Positions 10,121-16,554 of a stretch of DNA of 32,582 nt are shown here, one piece after another. Position 1 is the stretch's first letter. Each line of letters opens with the position of its first letter. The DNA comes from Candidatus Saccharicenans sp. (GTDB lineage Bacteria > Acidobacteriota > Aminicenantia > Aminicenantales > Saccharicenantaceae): assembly GCA_030018265.1 (NCBI GenBank), contig JASEFX010000002.1, positions 109,506 to 142,087 on the forward strand. The letters run 5' to 3'. The position numbers and the translations under genes were made by a program. Below the pieces are notes generated by a model. That model was not told where the DNA came from, did not search any database, and worked only from the letters and a program-made list of their open reading frames with translations.

Positions 10121-10762
10121 ATGAAAGTAGCAAAAGAAGGAATTGTTTTTTACCTTCCTTCGCTGGCGCTTTTTGTTTTAACTCTGCTACCGGGATGGTG
10201 GCTGGCTTCGCTCTTTTTCCTTCTTCTTTCGCTGGCCTTCCTGTTTTTCTTCCGCGATCCTGAAAGACAGCCGCCGCCGGGAGAGCAGCTGGTACTGTCG
10301 CCAGCCGACGGTAAGGTTATCAAAATCGAGGATTATTCCAGTCACCCGGATATGTCTGGAAATGGAAAAGTCATAAGCATTTTCCTGTCGCTGCTCGATG
10401 TTCATTTTACCCGCTCCCCTGTAACAGCCGAGGTAAAAAAAGTGGATTATCATCCTGGAAAATTTTTCCCGGCTTACAGAGACGAGGCCAGCAGCGAAAA
10501 TGAATCAAACAGCATTCTGCTGCACTCGACCAGAGGTCCGGTGTTTATGAAACAGATGGTCGGGGTGGCTGCCAGAAGGATAAAATGTTACGTTCAGCCC
10601 GGAGATAGAGTAACCGCCGGTCAGAAAATCGGACTGATGTATTTCGGCTCTCGCGTCGACCTTTACCTTCCTCCGGACGTGGAACTTAAAATCGCTCCGA
10701 ACGAGAAAGTTAAAGGCGGGTTGACGATCATAGGAGAATGGAAGAATGAAAGTCAGAATTAA
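10121..10762 (+). CDS. psd: Phosphatidylserine decarboxylase proenzyme (short form)
   Basis: This enzyme decarboxylates phosphatidylserine to phosphatidylethanolamine at the inner membrane. The 213-residue chain has two hydrophobic segments near the N-terminus (about 9-24 and 26-44). The core has SPADGKV (60-66), then DVHFTRSP with His95, and FGSRVDLYLP. The last motif is the self-cleavage site of the short (archaeal or Bacteroides-type) Psd family: cleavage between Gly176 and Ser177 would turn the serine into the pyruvoyl group of a small alpha subunit. The reading frame overlaps the next gene, pssA, by 17 bp, which points to translational coupling of the two consecutive steps. Confidence 0.94.
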   Translation: MKVAKEGIVFYLPSLALFVLTLLPGWWLASLFFLLLSLAFLFFFRDPERQPPPGEQLVLSPADGKVIKIEDYSSHPDMSGNGKVISIFLSLLDVHFTRSPVTAEVKKVDYHPGKFFPAYRDEASSENESNSILLHSTRGPVFMKQMVGVAARRIKCYVQPGDRVTAGQKIGLMYFGSRVDLYLPPDVELKIAPNEKVKGGLTIIGEWKNESQN

Positions 10763-11534
10763 AAAACCGGCCCCCCGCCTTTTCTTTCTTCCGAGCGTTT
10801 TCACCCTGACGAACGTATTCTTCGGCTTTCTTAGCCTGACCTCAACCTATTACGGACGTTACCGCTGGGCAGCCCTCTGGATCATCATCGCAGCCGTTCT
10901 CGACGGGCTGGATGGACTGGTGGCCCGGGCGACGAAAACCAGCTCGGATTTCGGAATTCAGCTGGATTCTCTGGCCGACGCCATTTCCTTTGCCGCCGCC
11001 GGTGGGATCCTTACCTATTTCTGGGCACTCAAGATTCTCGGACCGGCCGGTGTATTTTTCAGCTTTCTTTTCTTGGTCGGCGGACTTCTGCGGCTTGCCC
11101 GTTACAACGTCAGAACCAGAAGTATGCCCGACCGCAGATTCTACCAGGGGCTGACCGTCCCTTCAGCTGCCATCTTCATGGCCTCGCTGGCCATTTTTCA
11201 CCCGGAACCTATCTATGACCACCTGACCGCCGTTTACCTGGCCGGTCTGACTTTAATGGTAAGCTTGCTGATGGTCAGCACCCTGCGGTACCGGAATTTT
11301 GTGACCATACTTATTAACCGCCCGGTCGATATGAAAACAGGATTGCTGCTGGCGGTAATTTTAACCGGGATCATATTCCGGCCGAGGTATTCAATTCTGA
11401 TCCTGACCACTCTGAACCTGATCAACGGGCCGATCGATTTTCTCGTGCAAAAATTGAAGAGAAAAAAGCCACTGCCTTACCAGAGCGAAAAACAGAAACC
11501 GACGGAAAACCCGGAATCCAGGAACGGAGAATGA
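10746..11534 (+). CDS. pssA: CDP-diacylglycerol--serine O-phosphatidyltransferase
   Basis: PssA makes phosphatidylserine from CDP-diacylglycerol and serine, supplying the substrate of the preceding Psd. The 262-residue protein is strongly hydrophobic with about seven or eight membrane segments. It contains the full CDP-alcohol phosphotransferase signature D53-x2-D56-G57-x2-A60-R61-x8-G70-x3-D74-x3-D78. Family members share this motif; the assignment to serine transfer rests on the SLADAISF context and on the adjacent psd. AGGAG (10732-10736) gives 9-nt spacing to the ATG. The C-terminal 35 residues are charged and disordered-looking. The gene ends 12 bp before an M23 peptidase gene. Confidence 0.94.
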   Translation: MKVRIKKPAPRLFFLPSVFTLTNVFFGFLSLTSTYYGRYRWAALWIIIAAVLDGLDGLVARATKTSSDFGIQLDSLADAISFAAAGGILTYFWALKILGPAGVFFSFLFLVGGLLRLARYNVRTRSMPDRRFYQGLTVPSAAIFMASLAIFHPEPIYDHLTAVYLAGLTLMVSLLMVSTLRYRNFVTILINRPVDMKTGLLLAVILTGIIFRPRYSILILTTLNLINGPIDFLVQKLKRKKPLPYQSEKQKPTENPESRNGE

Positions 11535-11546
11535 CCTGGCTGACCG

Positions 11547-12806
11547 ATGATGTTCAAAAAGAGAAGCAAAAAGAAAAAGATCGTTTTATCATTTGCTTTT
11601 CTTCTGCTGCTGGCTTTAACTTTCTGGCTGCTTTTCGTTAACAGAGAAGCTGAACAACCAGCTGCCATCCACGAAAATTCTAACGTTGTGAACGTAGCAG
11701 ACATACCGATTCCTTCAGTTACAGAAATCGCCATACCGCCAGGCAGGACCATCACCGATTTACTCGCTCCCTGCGGAATTTCTCCGGCGAGAATCATAGA
11801 AATAAGAGAAGCCGTCAGGCCGGTTTACGACCTGGCTAAAATTCCGGCCGGTCAGAAAATAAGACTTTACACCCTGGAAGAAACTCCGCTTTCCTTTGAG
11901 CTTGACCTGGATGCTGAACGCTATCTTGAGGTAGACCTGAAATCCAGCCCGCCGCAAGCCAGCATTAAAACTCGACCGATCACCAGACAGCTTGTTCTGG
12001 TGGAAGGCATTATTAAAGACTCTCTTATTTCCGCCGTTAATCAGGCGGGGGAACAGGATGTTCTTGCTCTGATGATCGCCGATATCTTCGGCTGGGTAAT
12101 CGATTTTTTCATCGACCTCAGGCAGAACGACAGTTTCAGAGTGCTGGTCGAGAAAAAATTTATCGATGGACAATTCAGCGGTTACGGTCCGATTCTGACG
12201 GCCTGTTTCATCAACCGTGGTCAGGTGTATGAAGCCTACAGGTATGAACTCCCCGGCAGCGGAAAGGCTGATTATTTTGACCGGAATGGCGGTTCTTTAA
12301 GAAAAGAATTCCTGAAATCCCCGCTGAAGTACGCCAGGATAACCTCGCGTTTCAGCAGCCGCCGGCTTCACCCGATAAGAAAAATTTACCGCCCTCACTA
12401 TGGAGTAGATTACGCCGCTCCGATTGGCACTCCAGTGCAGGCCACGGCAGACGGAGTGGTAACACGGGCCGGCTGGAATGGAGCCGCCGGACTGATGATA
12501 AGAATAAAACACCGGAATGGTTACGAGAGCATGTACCTCCACCTGAAATCTCTCGCTCCAGGGATAAAAACCGGCGCCAGGGTTTCCGGCGGTCAGGTTA
12601 TAGGATATGTAGGCTCAAGCGGAGAATCCACCGGACCGCACCTGGACTACCGTCTTCTGTATCAGGGCAGATACGTCAATCCGCTCAGCTGGAAATTTCA
12701 ACCGGCTGAGCCGGTGCCCCCAGCCTATCTGGCGGATTATCAGAACAAAATAAAAACCTACCGACAGCTTATTTTTTTCCCGGTACGATTTTACAGCTTC
12801 TTTTGA
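11547..12806 (+). CDS. Membrane-anchored M23-family peptidoglycan endopeptidase (MepM-like)
   Basis: The 419-residue protein starts with a basic stretch and one membrane anchor (about 11-31), placing the rest in the periplasm. Residues 60-150 resemble the OapA/LysM-like N-terminal region of MepM-type enzymes, and 150-255 form a linking domain. The LytM-type catalytic domain at about 265-385 has zinc ligands His284 and Asp288 in HYGVDYA and His365 in GPHLDY, with His332 in YLHL as catalytic residue. All are intact, so D,D- or L,D-endopeptidase activity on cross-linked peptidoglycan is likely. Two consecutive ATG codons (11547, 11550) follow the pssA stop closely and no good Shine-Dalgarno is seen, which suggests coupling to pssA translation. 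It is the last gene of a presumed envelope transcript. Confidence 0.9.
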   Translation: MMFKKRSKKKKIVLSFAFLLLLALTFWLLFVNREAEQPAAIHENSNVVNVADIPIPSVTEIAIPPGRTITDLLAPCGISPARIIEIREAVRPVYDLAKIPAGQKIRLYTLEETPLSFELDLDAERYLEVDLKSSPPQASIKTRPITRQLVLVEGIIKDSLISAVNQAGEQDVLALMIADIFGWVIDFFIDLRQNDSFRVLVEKKFIDGQFSGYGPILTACFINRGQVYEAYRYELPGSGKADYFDRNGGSLRKEFLKSPLKYARITSRFSSRRLHPIRKIYRPHYGVDYAAPIGTPVQATADGVVTRAGWNGAAGLMIRIKHRNGYESMYLHLKSLAPGIKTGARVSGGQVIGYVGSSGESTGPHLDYRLLYQGRYVNPLSWKFQPAEPVPPAYLADYQNKIKTYRQLIFFPVRFYSFF

Positions 12807-12832
12807 CTTCAGACCGTTAATTTCAATAAAAT
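12803..12832 (+). promoter_or_regulatory. Candidate promoter of the class V FBP aldolase/phosphatase gene
   Basis: TTGACT (12803-12808) and TAAAAT (12827-12832) each match sigma70 hexamers at five of six positions and are 18 bp apart. The -35 overlaps the last codons of the M23 gene. Transcription would start about 25 nt before the ATG, and AAGGAGG (12851-12857) lies 5 nt from it. Confidence 0.5.
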
Positions 12833-12862
12833 AGCCACGAGGGGTAAATCAAGGAGGCGACC

Positions 12863-13963
12863 ATGAAACTCACTATAAGTGTTTTAAAAGCAGACATCGG
12901 CAGTATCGGAGGCCATCTTAAACCGAGCCGGGCCGTGTTTGAGGAAGTGAAAAATTTTGTGGCGGCCAGAAGCAAGGGGTTGCTTATCGACTACTATATC
13001 AGTTCAACCGGTGATGACATCGCCATTCTCTGCACCCATACTCTGGGCACGGGCAACGCGAAGATACATCAGTTAGCCTGGGAAGCCTTTCAGGCCGGCA
13101 CCGCTGTGGCTAAAAAAACAGGACTTTACGGCGCCGGGCAGGACCTGCTGAAAGACGCTTTTTCCGGCAACGTCCGGGGTCTCGGACCCGCGGTGGCCGA
13201 AATGGAAATCGAAGAAAGAGAAAATGAGCCTTTCATTTTCTTCGCGGCTGATAAAACTGACCCCGGCGCTTACAACCTGCCTTTCTATTTAGCTTTCGCC
13301 GACCCGATGTACTGCTCAGGTCTGATTCTCAGTCCGAAGATGAGTCAGGGTTTTAAGTTCCGCATCATTGACGTCAGTTACACAGAAAAAACCAGAGTGA
13401 TAGAACTGGTGGCGCCCGAAGAGCTCTATGACATTGCCGTTCTTCTTCGCGACACCGAGAAATATGTTATCGAGAGCATCTGGTCGCGCAGTACTGGCAA
13501 CCAGGCTGTGGCCATTTCCACCCAGCGTCTGCACAACATAGCCGGGAAATACACCGGTAAGGACGACCCGGTGGCTGTGGTTAGAGTTCAGGGAGAATTT
13601 CCGGCCACCGGCGAGATACTGGCTCCCTTTAATATCGGTCATTATGTCGCCGGTTTTATGAGGGGCAGCCACATTGGACCCTTGATGCCCTGCAGGCTCA
13701 ACACGACGGTCTCCTACTTTGATGGACCTCCGGTGGTAACCGGAGCGGCTTTTTCCGTGAAGGAAGGCAGACTTTCCGAACCGGTAGACGTTTTTGACCA
13801 TCCTTACTGGGACTTCGTCAGATCTCAGATAGCTCAGAAAGCTTCAGAAATCCGACGCCAGGGATTCTGTGGAGCTTCGATGCTGCCCTTCTCAGAGCTG
13901 GAGTACGGCGGAGTCGTGGAGAAACTGAAACAGCTGGATCAGAAGTTTGTCCTGGTGGATTGA
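12863..13963 (+). CDS. Class V fructose-1,6-bisphosphate aldolase/phosphatase (archaeal type)
   Basis: This bifunctional gluconeogenic enzyme condenses dihydroxyacetone phosphate and glyceraldehyde 3-phosphate and then dephosphorylates the resulting FBP to fructose 6-phosphate. The 366-residue sequence follows the archaeal family throughout. Metal and phosphate ligands are Asp11 and His18, Asp51/Asp52 in TGDDI, Gln93 in YGAGQD and Asp130 in AADKTDPGA. In the mobile region Tyr230 and the Schiff-base Lys233 lie in KYTGKDDP, and the C-terminal Tyr348 lies in LEYGG. These match the Y229, K232 and Y348 described for the Sulfolobus tokodaii enzyme. All residues of both half-reactions are kept, so full bifunctionality is predicted. 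It has a strong AAGGAGG ribosome binding site and an apparent promoter of its own. Bacterial members are known mainly from deep-branching or thermophilic lineages. Confidence 0.95.
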   Translation: MKLTISVLKADIGSIGGHLKPSRAVFEEVKNFVAARSKGLLIDYYISSTGDDIAILCTHTLGTGNAKIHQLAWEAFQAGTAVAKKTGLYGAGQDLLKDAFSGNVRGLGPAVAEMEIEERENEPFIFFAADKTDPGAYNLPFYLAFADPMYCSGLILSPKMSQGFKFRIIDVSYTEKTRVIELVAPEELYDIAVLLRDTEKYVIESIWSRSTGNQAVAISTQRLHNIAGKYTGKDDPVAVVRVQGEFPATGEILAPFNIGHYVAGFMRGSHIGPLMPCRLNTTVSYFDGPPVVTGAAFSVKEGRLSEPVDVFDHPYWDFVRSQIAQKASEIRRQGFCGASMLPFSELEYGGVVEKLKQLDQKFVLVD

Positions 13964-14005
13964 CATTATTTTCTTCAGGCGGTATTGTAACTGAAAGAAT
14001 TAAAG

Positions 14006-14722
14006 ATGAAAGAAAGAAAACATCCGATTCCAGCGGTAGATTTGATCATTGAGGTTAAACGTCCCGACGGGCGCACCGGGATAGTTCTGATTGAAAGGAA
14101 AAACCCTCCTTACGGCTGGGCCCTGCCGGGAGGTTTTGTCGACTACGGAGAGACAGTGGAACAGGCGGCCATCAGGGAAGCGAAAGAAGAAACTTCTCTC
14201 GACGTGGAATTGCTCGGCCAGTTTCATACCTATTCTGATCCGGGGCGCGATCCGAGAGGCCACACCATATCCACCGTGTTCATAGCCAGAGCCTGGGGAA
14301 CGCCAGGGGCAGCCGATGATGCCAGAAACGCAGGCATTTTCACCAGAGAAGAAATAAATTTCCCGCTGGCTTTCGACCATCGCCAGATAATTGAAGACTA
14401 TTTTGCCTGGCGCGAAAAGCATCCTGAAGAACCGGAAACTACAGAACGGGAAGAAAATGGATCCGGCTCCTGTAACTTTTCCGATAAAGGCGAAGACCTG
14501 GTCGAGCTCACCAGGGTCTGGAGCCTGGCTGAAGCTGAAGTGATCAAGAGTTTTCTCGGAGCCAGCGGCATCGAATGTGTGCTGAAGGGCCAGATTGTTC
14601 ATTCGATTTACCCGTTCACCATGGACGGCCTGGGGGAGACTGTCATCATGGTGATGAAAAAAGACCTGGAAAAAGCTAAAGAGCTTCTTCAGGACTATTC
14701 CTCTTCGAAAACCGGAGATTGA
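14006..14722 (+). CDS. Nudix hydrolase fused to a C-terminal DUF2007-like domain
   Basis: The 238-residue protein has two parts. Residues 8-140 form a Nudix domain with a nearly complete Nudix box: Gly43-x5-Glu49, then Arg57-Glu58 and Glu61-Glu62; the usual Gly after EEx is Ser64. The PGGFVDYGE context resembles ADP-ribose or related nucleotide-sugar pyrophosphatases. An acidic linker (about 138-163) leads to residues 164-231. These resemble DUF2007, a small ferredoxin-like domain proposed as a signal-transducing module, with its [19 protein letters not shown] helix and a final [13 protein letters not shown]. The gene follows the FBP aldolase/phosphatase by 42 bp and may be co-transcribed. 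Substrate is not readable from sequence. Upstream bases show only a weak ribosome binding site. Confidence 0.85.
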   Translation: MKERKHPIPAVDLIIEVKRPDGRTGIVLIERKNPPYGWALPGGFVDYGETVEQAAIREAKEETSLDVELLGQFHTYSDPGRDPRGHTISTVFIARAWGTPGAADDARNAGIFTREEINFPLAFDHRQIIEDYFAWREKHPEEPETTEREENGSGSCNFSDKGEDLVELTRVWSLAEAEVIKSFLGASGIECVLKGQIVHSIYPFTMDGLGETVIMVMKKDLEKAKELLQDYSSSKTGD

Positions 14723-14735
14723 GGGTCTACAAACA

Positions 14736-14782
14736 TCTGACACCCTGTCATCCCGCCTGAAATTTCCCTTTCTGACACCCTG
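14736..14782. repeat. Pair of perfect 12-bp direct repeats upstream of mraZ
   Basis: TCTGACACCCTG occurs at 14736-14747 and again at 14771-14782, a 35-bp period. Both copies lie in the 150-bp gap between the Nudix gene and mraZ, upstream of the mraZ -35 box. They could be tandem protein-binding sites. Flanking bases are not alike, so this is not part of a longer duplication. Confidence 0.5.
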
Positions 14783-14814
14783 AAAAATATTTTAAGCTGA
14801 CGGGAATTTTTTGC

Positions 14815-14843
14815 TTGACTTTTATATTTTTCTTTCTTATATT
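14815..14843 (+). promoter_or_regulatory. Promoter of the dcw cluster (PmraZ)
   Basis: TTGACT (14815-14820) and TATATT (14838-14843) are spaced by exactly 17 bp, each matching sigma70 consensus at five of six positions in an AT-rich setting. Transcription would start near 14850, leaving a leader of about 23 nt before mraZ. This is the best promoter in the window and stands just before the first gene of the 15.7-kb cluster. Confidence 0.7.
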
Positions 14844-14850
14844 TAAGGCA

Positions 14851-14880
14851 AAACGGGATAAAACGGGATAAAATGGGAAA
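14851..14880 (+). promoter_or_regulatory. MraZ operator: three GGGA boxes at 10-bp spacing
   Basis: AAACGGGATA repeats exactly at 14851-14860 and 14861-14870, followed by AAATGGGAAA at 14871-14880. This gives GGGA cores at 14855, 14865 and 14875. MraZ proteins are known to bind direct TGGGA-type repeats separated by five bases (10-bp period) in front of their own gene and to repress it. Here the boxes lie downstream of the -10 element and the third one overlaps the mraZ start codon at 14873-14875. Confidence 0.8.
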
Positions 14881-15352
14881 AACGGCCGCCAACAACCTGC
14901 TGATCGGAAGTTATTCCGCGCGTCTCGATGGCAGCGGCCGGCTGAAAATACCGGAAAAGTTCCGTGATGTTATAGAGCAAACTTACGGAAAGGATGTGTT
15001 CATCACTTCGCTCACCGACGAATCAGTTCAGATTTATCCCCTGGCTGTCTGGGAACAGATGACCAGAGTGGCCAGCGAAGGAGCCGTGGTTCTCCGTCCC
15101 GATATCCGGCGTTTTCTTCTGCGGGTTAATCTGAAAGGCAGCCATCATCAGATTGACGCCAAAGGGAGAGTTCTGATCACTCAGAGTCTGCGCGAAAAAG
15201 CCAGGCTCAACGGCGAAGTGGAGGTGATCGGGTTAAACAATCATCTTGAAGTCTGGAACAAGGAGGTTCTGGAATCAGCTATCGAAAAACGACCTCTGAC
15301 CGAGGAGGATTTTGAAAACATTGCCCGTCTTGTCCCCCCGAGGAAAGAGTGA
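14873..15352 (+). CDS. mraZ: Transcriptional regulator MraZ
   Basis: MraZ is the DNA-binding regulator at the head of dcw clusters and binds repeats upstream of its own gene as a ring-shaped oligomer. The 159-residue protein has two SpoVT-AbrB half-domains, each with its DxxGR core: DGSGRLKIP at 19-27 and DAKGRVLI at 95-102. The N-terminus carries about 12 residues before the usual GSYSARLDGSGR start. The start ATG overlaps the third operator box, and no classic Shine-Dalgarno is present; GGGAT within the second box is the only purine-rich stretch, so operator and translation start are merged. The stop codon abuts the ATG of rsmH with no gap. Autoregulation of the entire cluster is inferred. 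Confidence 0.95.
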   Translation: MGKTAANNLLIGSYSARLDGSGRLKIPEKFRDVIEQTYGKDVFITSLTDESVQIYPLAVWEQMTRVASEGAVVLRPDIRRFLLRVNLKGSHHQIDAKGRVLITQSLREKARLNGEVEVIGLNNHLEVWNKEVLESAIEKRPLTEEDFENIARLVPPRKE

Positions 15353-16255
15353 ATGAAAGAATACGGGCACAGGCCAGTGCTGGTTGAAGAAACGCTGGCC
15401 TATCTGCAGGCCTCAAGGCCAGGGGTCTACATAGATTGCACCATCGGACTGGGGGGACACGCTCTGGAGATTTTAAGAAGGAATCCTGGAGCCAGAATCA
15501 TCGGATTTGACCTGGACGAACAGTCTCTGCGAGCAGCCTCGGAGAGACTTGCGGAATACAGGGACAGGGTCAAATTGTTTCAACTGGACTTCAGGGAAAG
15601 TCTCAACTTTGAGAACCTGATTCCCTTTCCTGAAGTTAGAGGGGTTCTGGCTGACCTGGGCATTTCTTCTTTTCAGCTGGACAATCCGGGGCGAGGTTTC
15701 AGTTTCAACCTGGAAGGGCCGCTTGATATGAGAATGGACACCAGACAGAAAACCACCGCCGAGAAAATACTGATGACCTATCCGGAAACCCGTCTGGCTG
15801 AGATTTTTAAGAAATACGGAGAACTGCACCATACCAGACTGCTGGCCAGGAAAATAGTTTCTGAAAGAAAGCTCGGGCTCATCAAAACCACTTCTGACCT
15901 CAAACGGCTGGTGGAAGAAGTTTACCGCTGGACTCCGCAGAAGCATCACCTTCACCCGGCAGCGAAGGTTTTTCAGGCTCTCAGAATCGAAGTTAATCAG
16001 GAACTGAAAGACCTCGACCGCTTTCTGGAAAACCTCGCCCGGAAATGCTTTCCCGGAGCCAGGATTGTGGTTATTTCTTTTCATTCGCTTGAGGACCGGC
16101 TGGTAAAAAATGCCTTCCGGAAACTGGCTTCAGGAGAAAGCGGTCAGCCGGTGGTGAAAATTCTAACTCGCAAACCGGTCCGCCCGACCGCTGAAGAAGT
16201 AGCGGCCAACCCGCGAAGCCATTCTGCCAGATTGCGGGCGGCCGAGAGTATATAG
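15353..16255 (+). CDS. rsmH: 16S rRNA (cytosine(1402)-N4)-methyltransferase
   Basis: RsmH (MraW) methylates N4 of C1402 in the decoding centre of 16S rRNA using S-adenosylmethionine. The 300-residue chain begins with the family hallmark GHRPVLVEETL. The SAM site follows, with YIDCTIGLGGHA (26-37) and GFDLDEQ (51-57). LADLGISSFQLD and GPLDMRMD follow near residues 103-126. The C-terminal signatures FQALRIEVN, SFHSLEDRLVK and NPRSHSARLRAAE are complete. It begins immediately after the mraZ stop codon, as in most dcw clusters. Confidence 0.97.
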   Translation: MKEYGHRPVLVEETLAYLQASRPGVYIDCTIGLGGHALEILRRNPGARIIGFDLDEQSLRAASERLAEYRDRVKLFQLDFRESLNFENLIPFPEVRGVLADLGISSFQLDNPGRGFSFNLEGPLDMRMDTRQKTTAEKILMTYPETRLAEIFKKYGELHHTRLLARKIVSERKLGLIKTTSDLKRLVEEVYRWTPQKHHLHPAAKVFQALRIEVNQELKDLDRFLENLARKCFPGARIVVISFHSLEDRLVKNAFRKLASGESGQPVVKILTRKPVRPTAEEVAANPRSHSARLRAAESI

Positions 16256-16257
16256 CC

Positions 16258-16554
16258 ATGGTCAGGAAAAAATACACCTGGAAACAGCTGGTGCTGGGCA
16301 TCGGCCTGGCCCTTCTGCTTCTGGGTAACCTGACCTTTTACATCTGGTATCAGAGCGAATCGATCAGGCTCGGTTACCGCATCCATGAGCTGGAGATAAA
16401 AGCTGAAAAGTTAAGGGAAGAAATAAAAAGGCTGGAAACCAGAAAGGAAGCCCTGCTCTCTCTGGACAGGATCGATCGTCTGGCGCGCGAAAAACTCGGA
16501 TTGAAAGAACCAAAGTCAGACCAGATTATTTTTGAAAATCAGGTGGTCCGATGA
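16258..16554 (+). CDS. ftsL: Cell division protein FtsL (FtsL/DivIC-type)
   Basis: This 98-residue bitopic membrane protein has a basic N-terminus, one membrane segment (about 10-30) and a periplasmic coiled coil (about 35-75, rich in Glu/Lys with heptad leucines). LDRIDRLAREKLGL follows, which is typical of the FtsL/DivIC family. FtsL joins FtsB and FtsQ in the complex that activates the septal synthase FtsW-FtsI. Sequence alone does not separate FtsL from FtsB-like proteins; the position between rsmH and ftsI decides for FtsL. It starts 2 bp after rsmH and its stop overlaps the ftsI start as ATGA. Confidence 0.88.
   Translation: MVRKKYTWKQLVLGIGLALLLLGNLTFYIWYQSESIRLGYRIHELEIKAEKLREEIKRLETRKEALLSLDRIDRLAREKLGLKEPKSDQIIFENQVVR

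Noticed and set aside
14000-14743. 247-codon minus-strand open frame
   Set aside because: It is fully antisense to the Nudix-DUF2007 gene, which carries a clear Nudix box.
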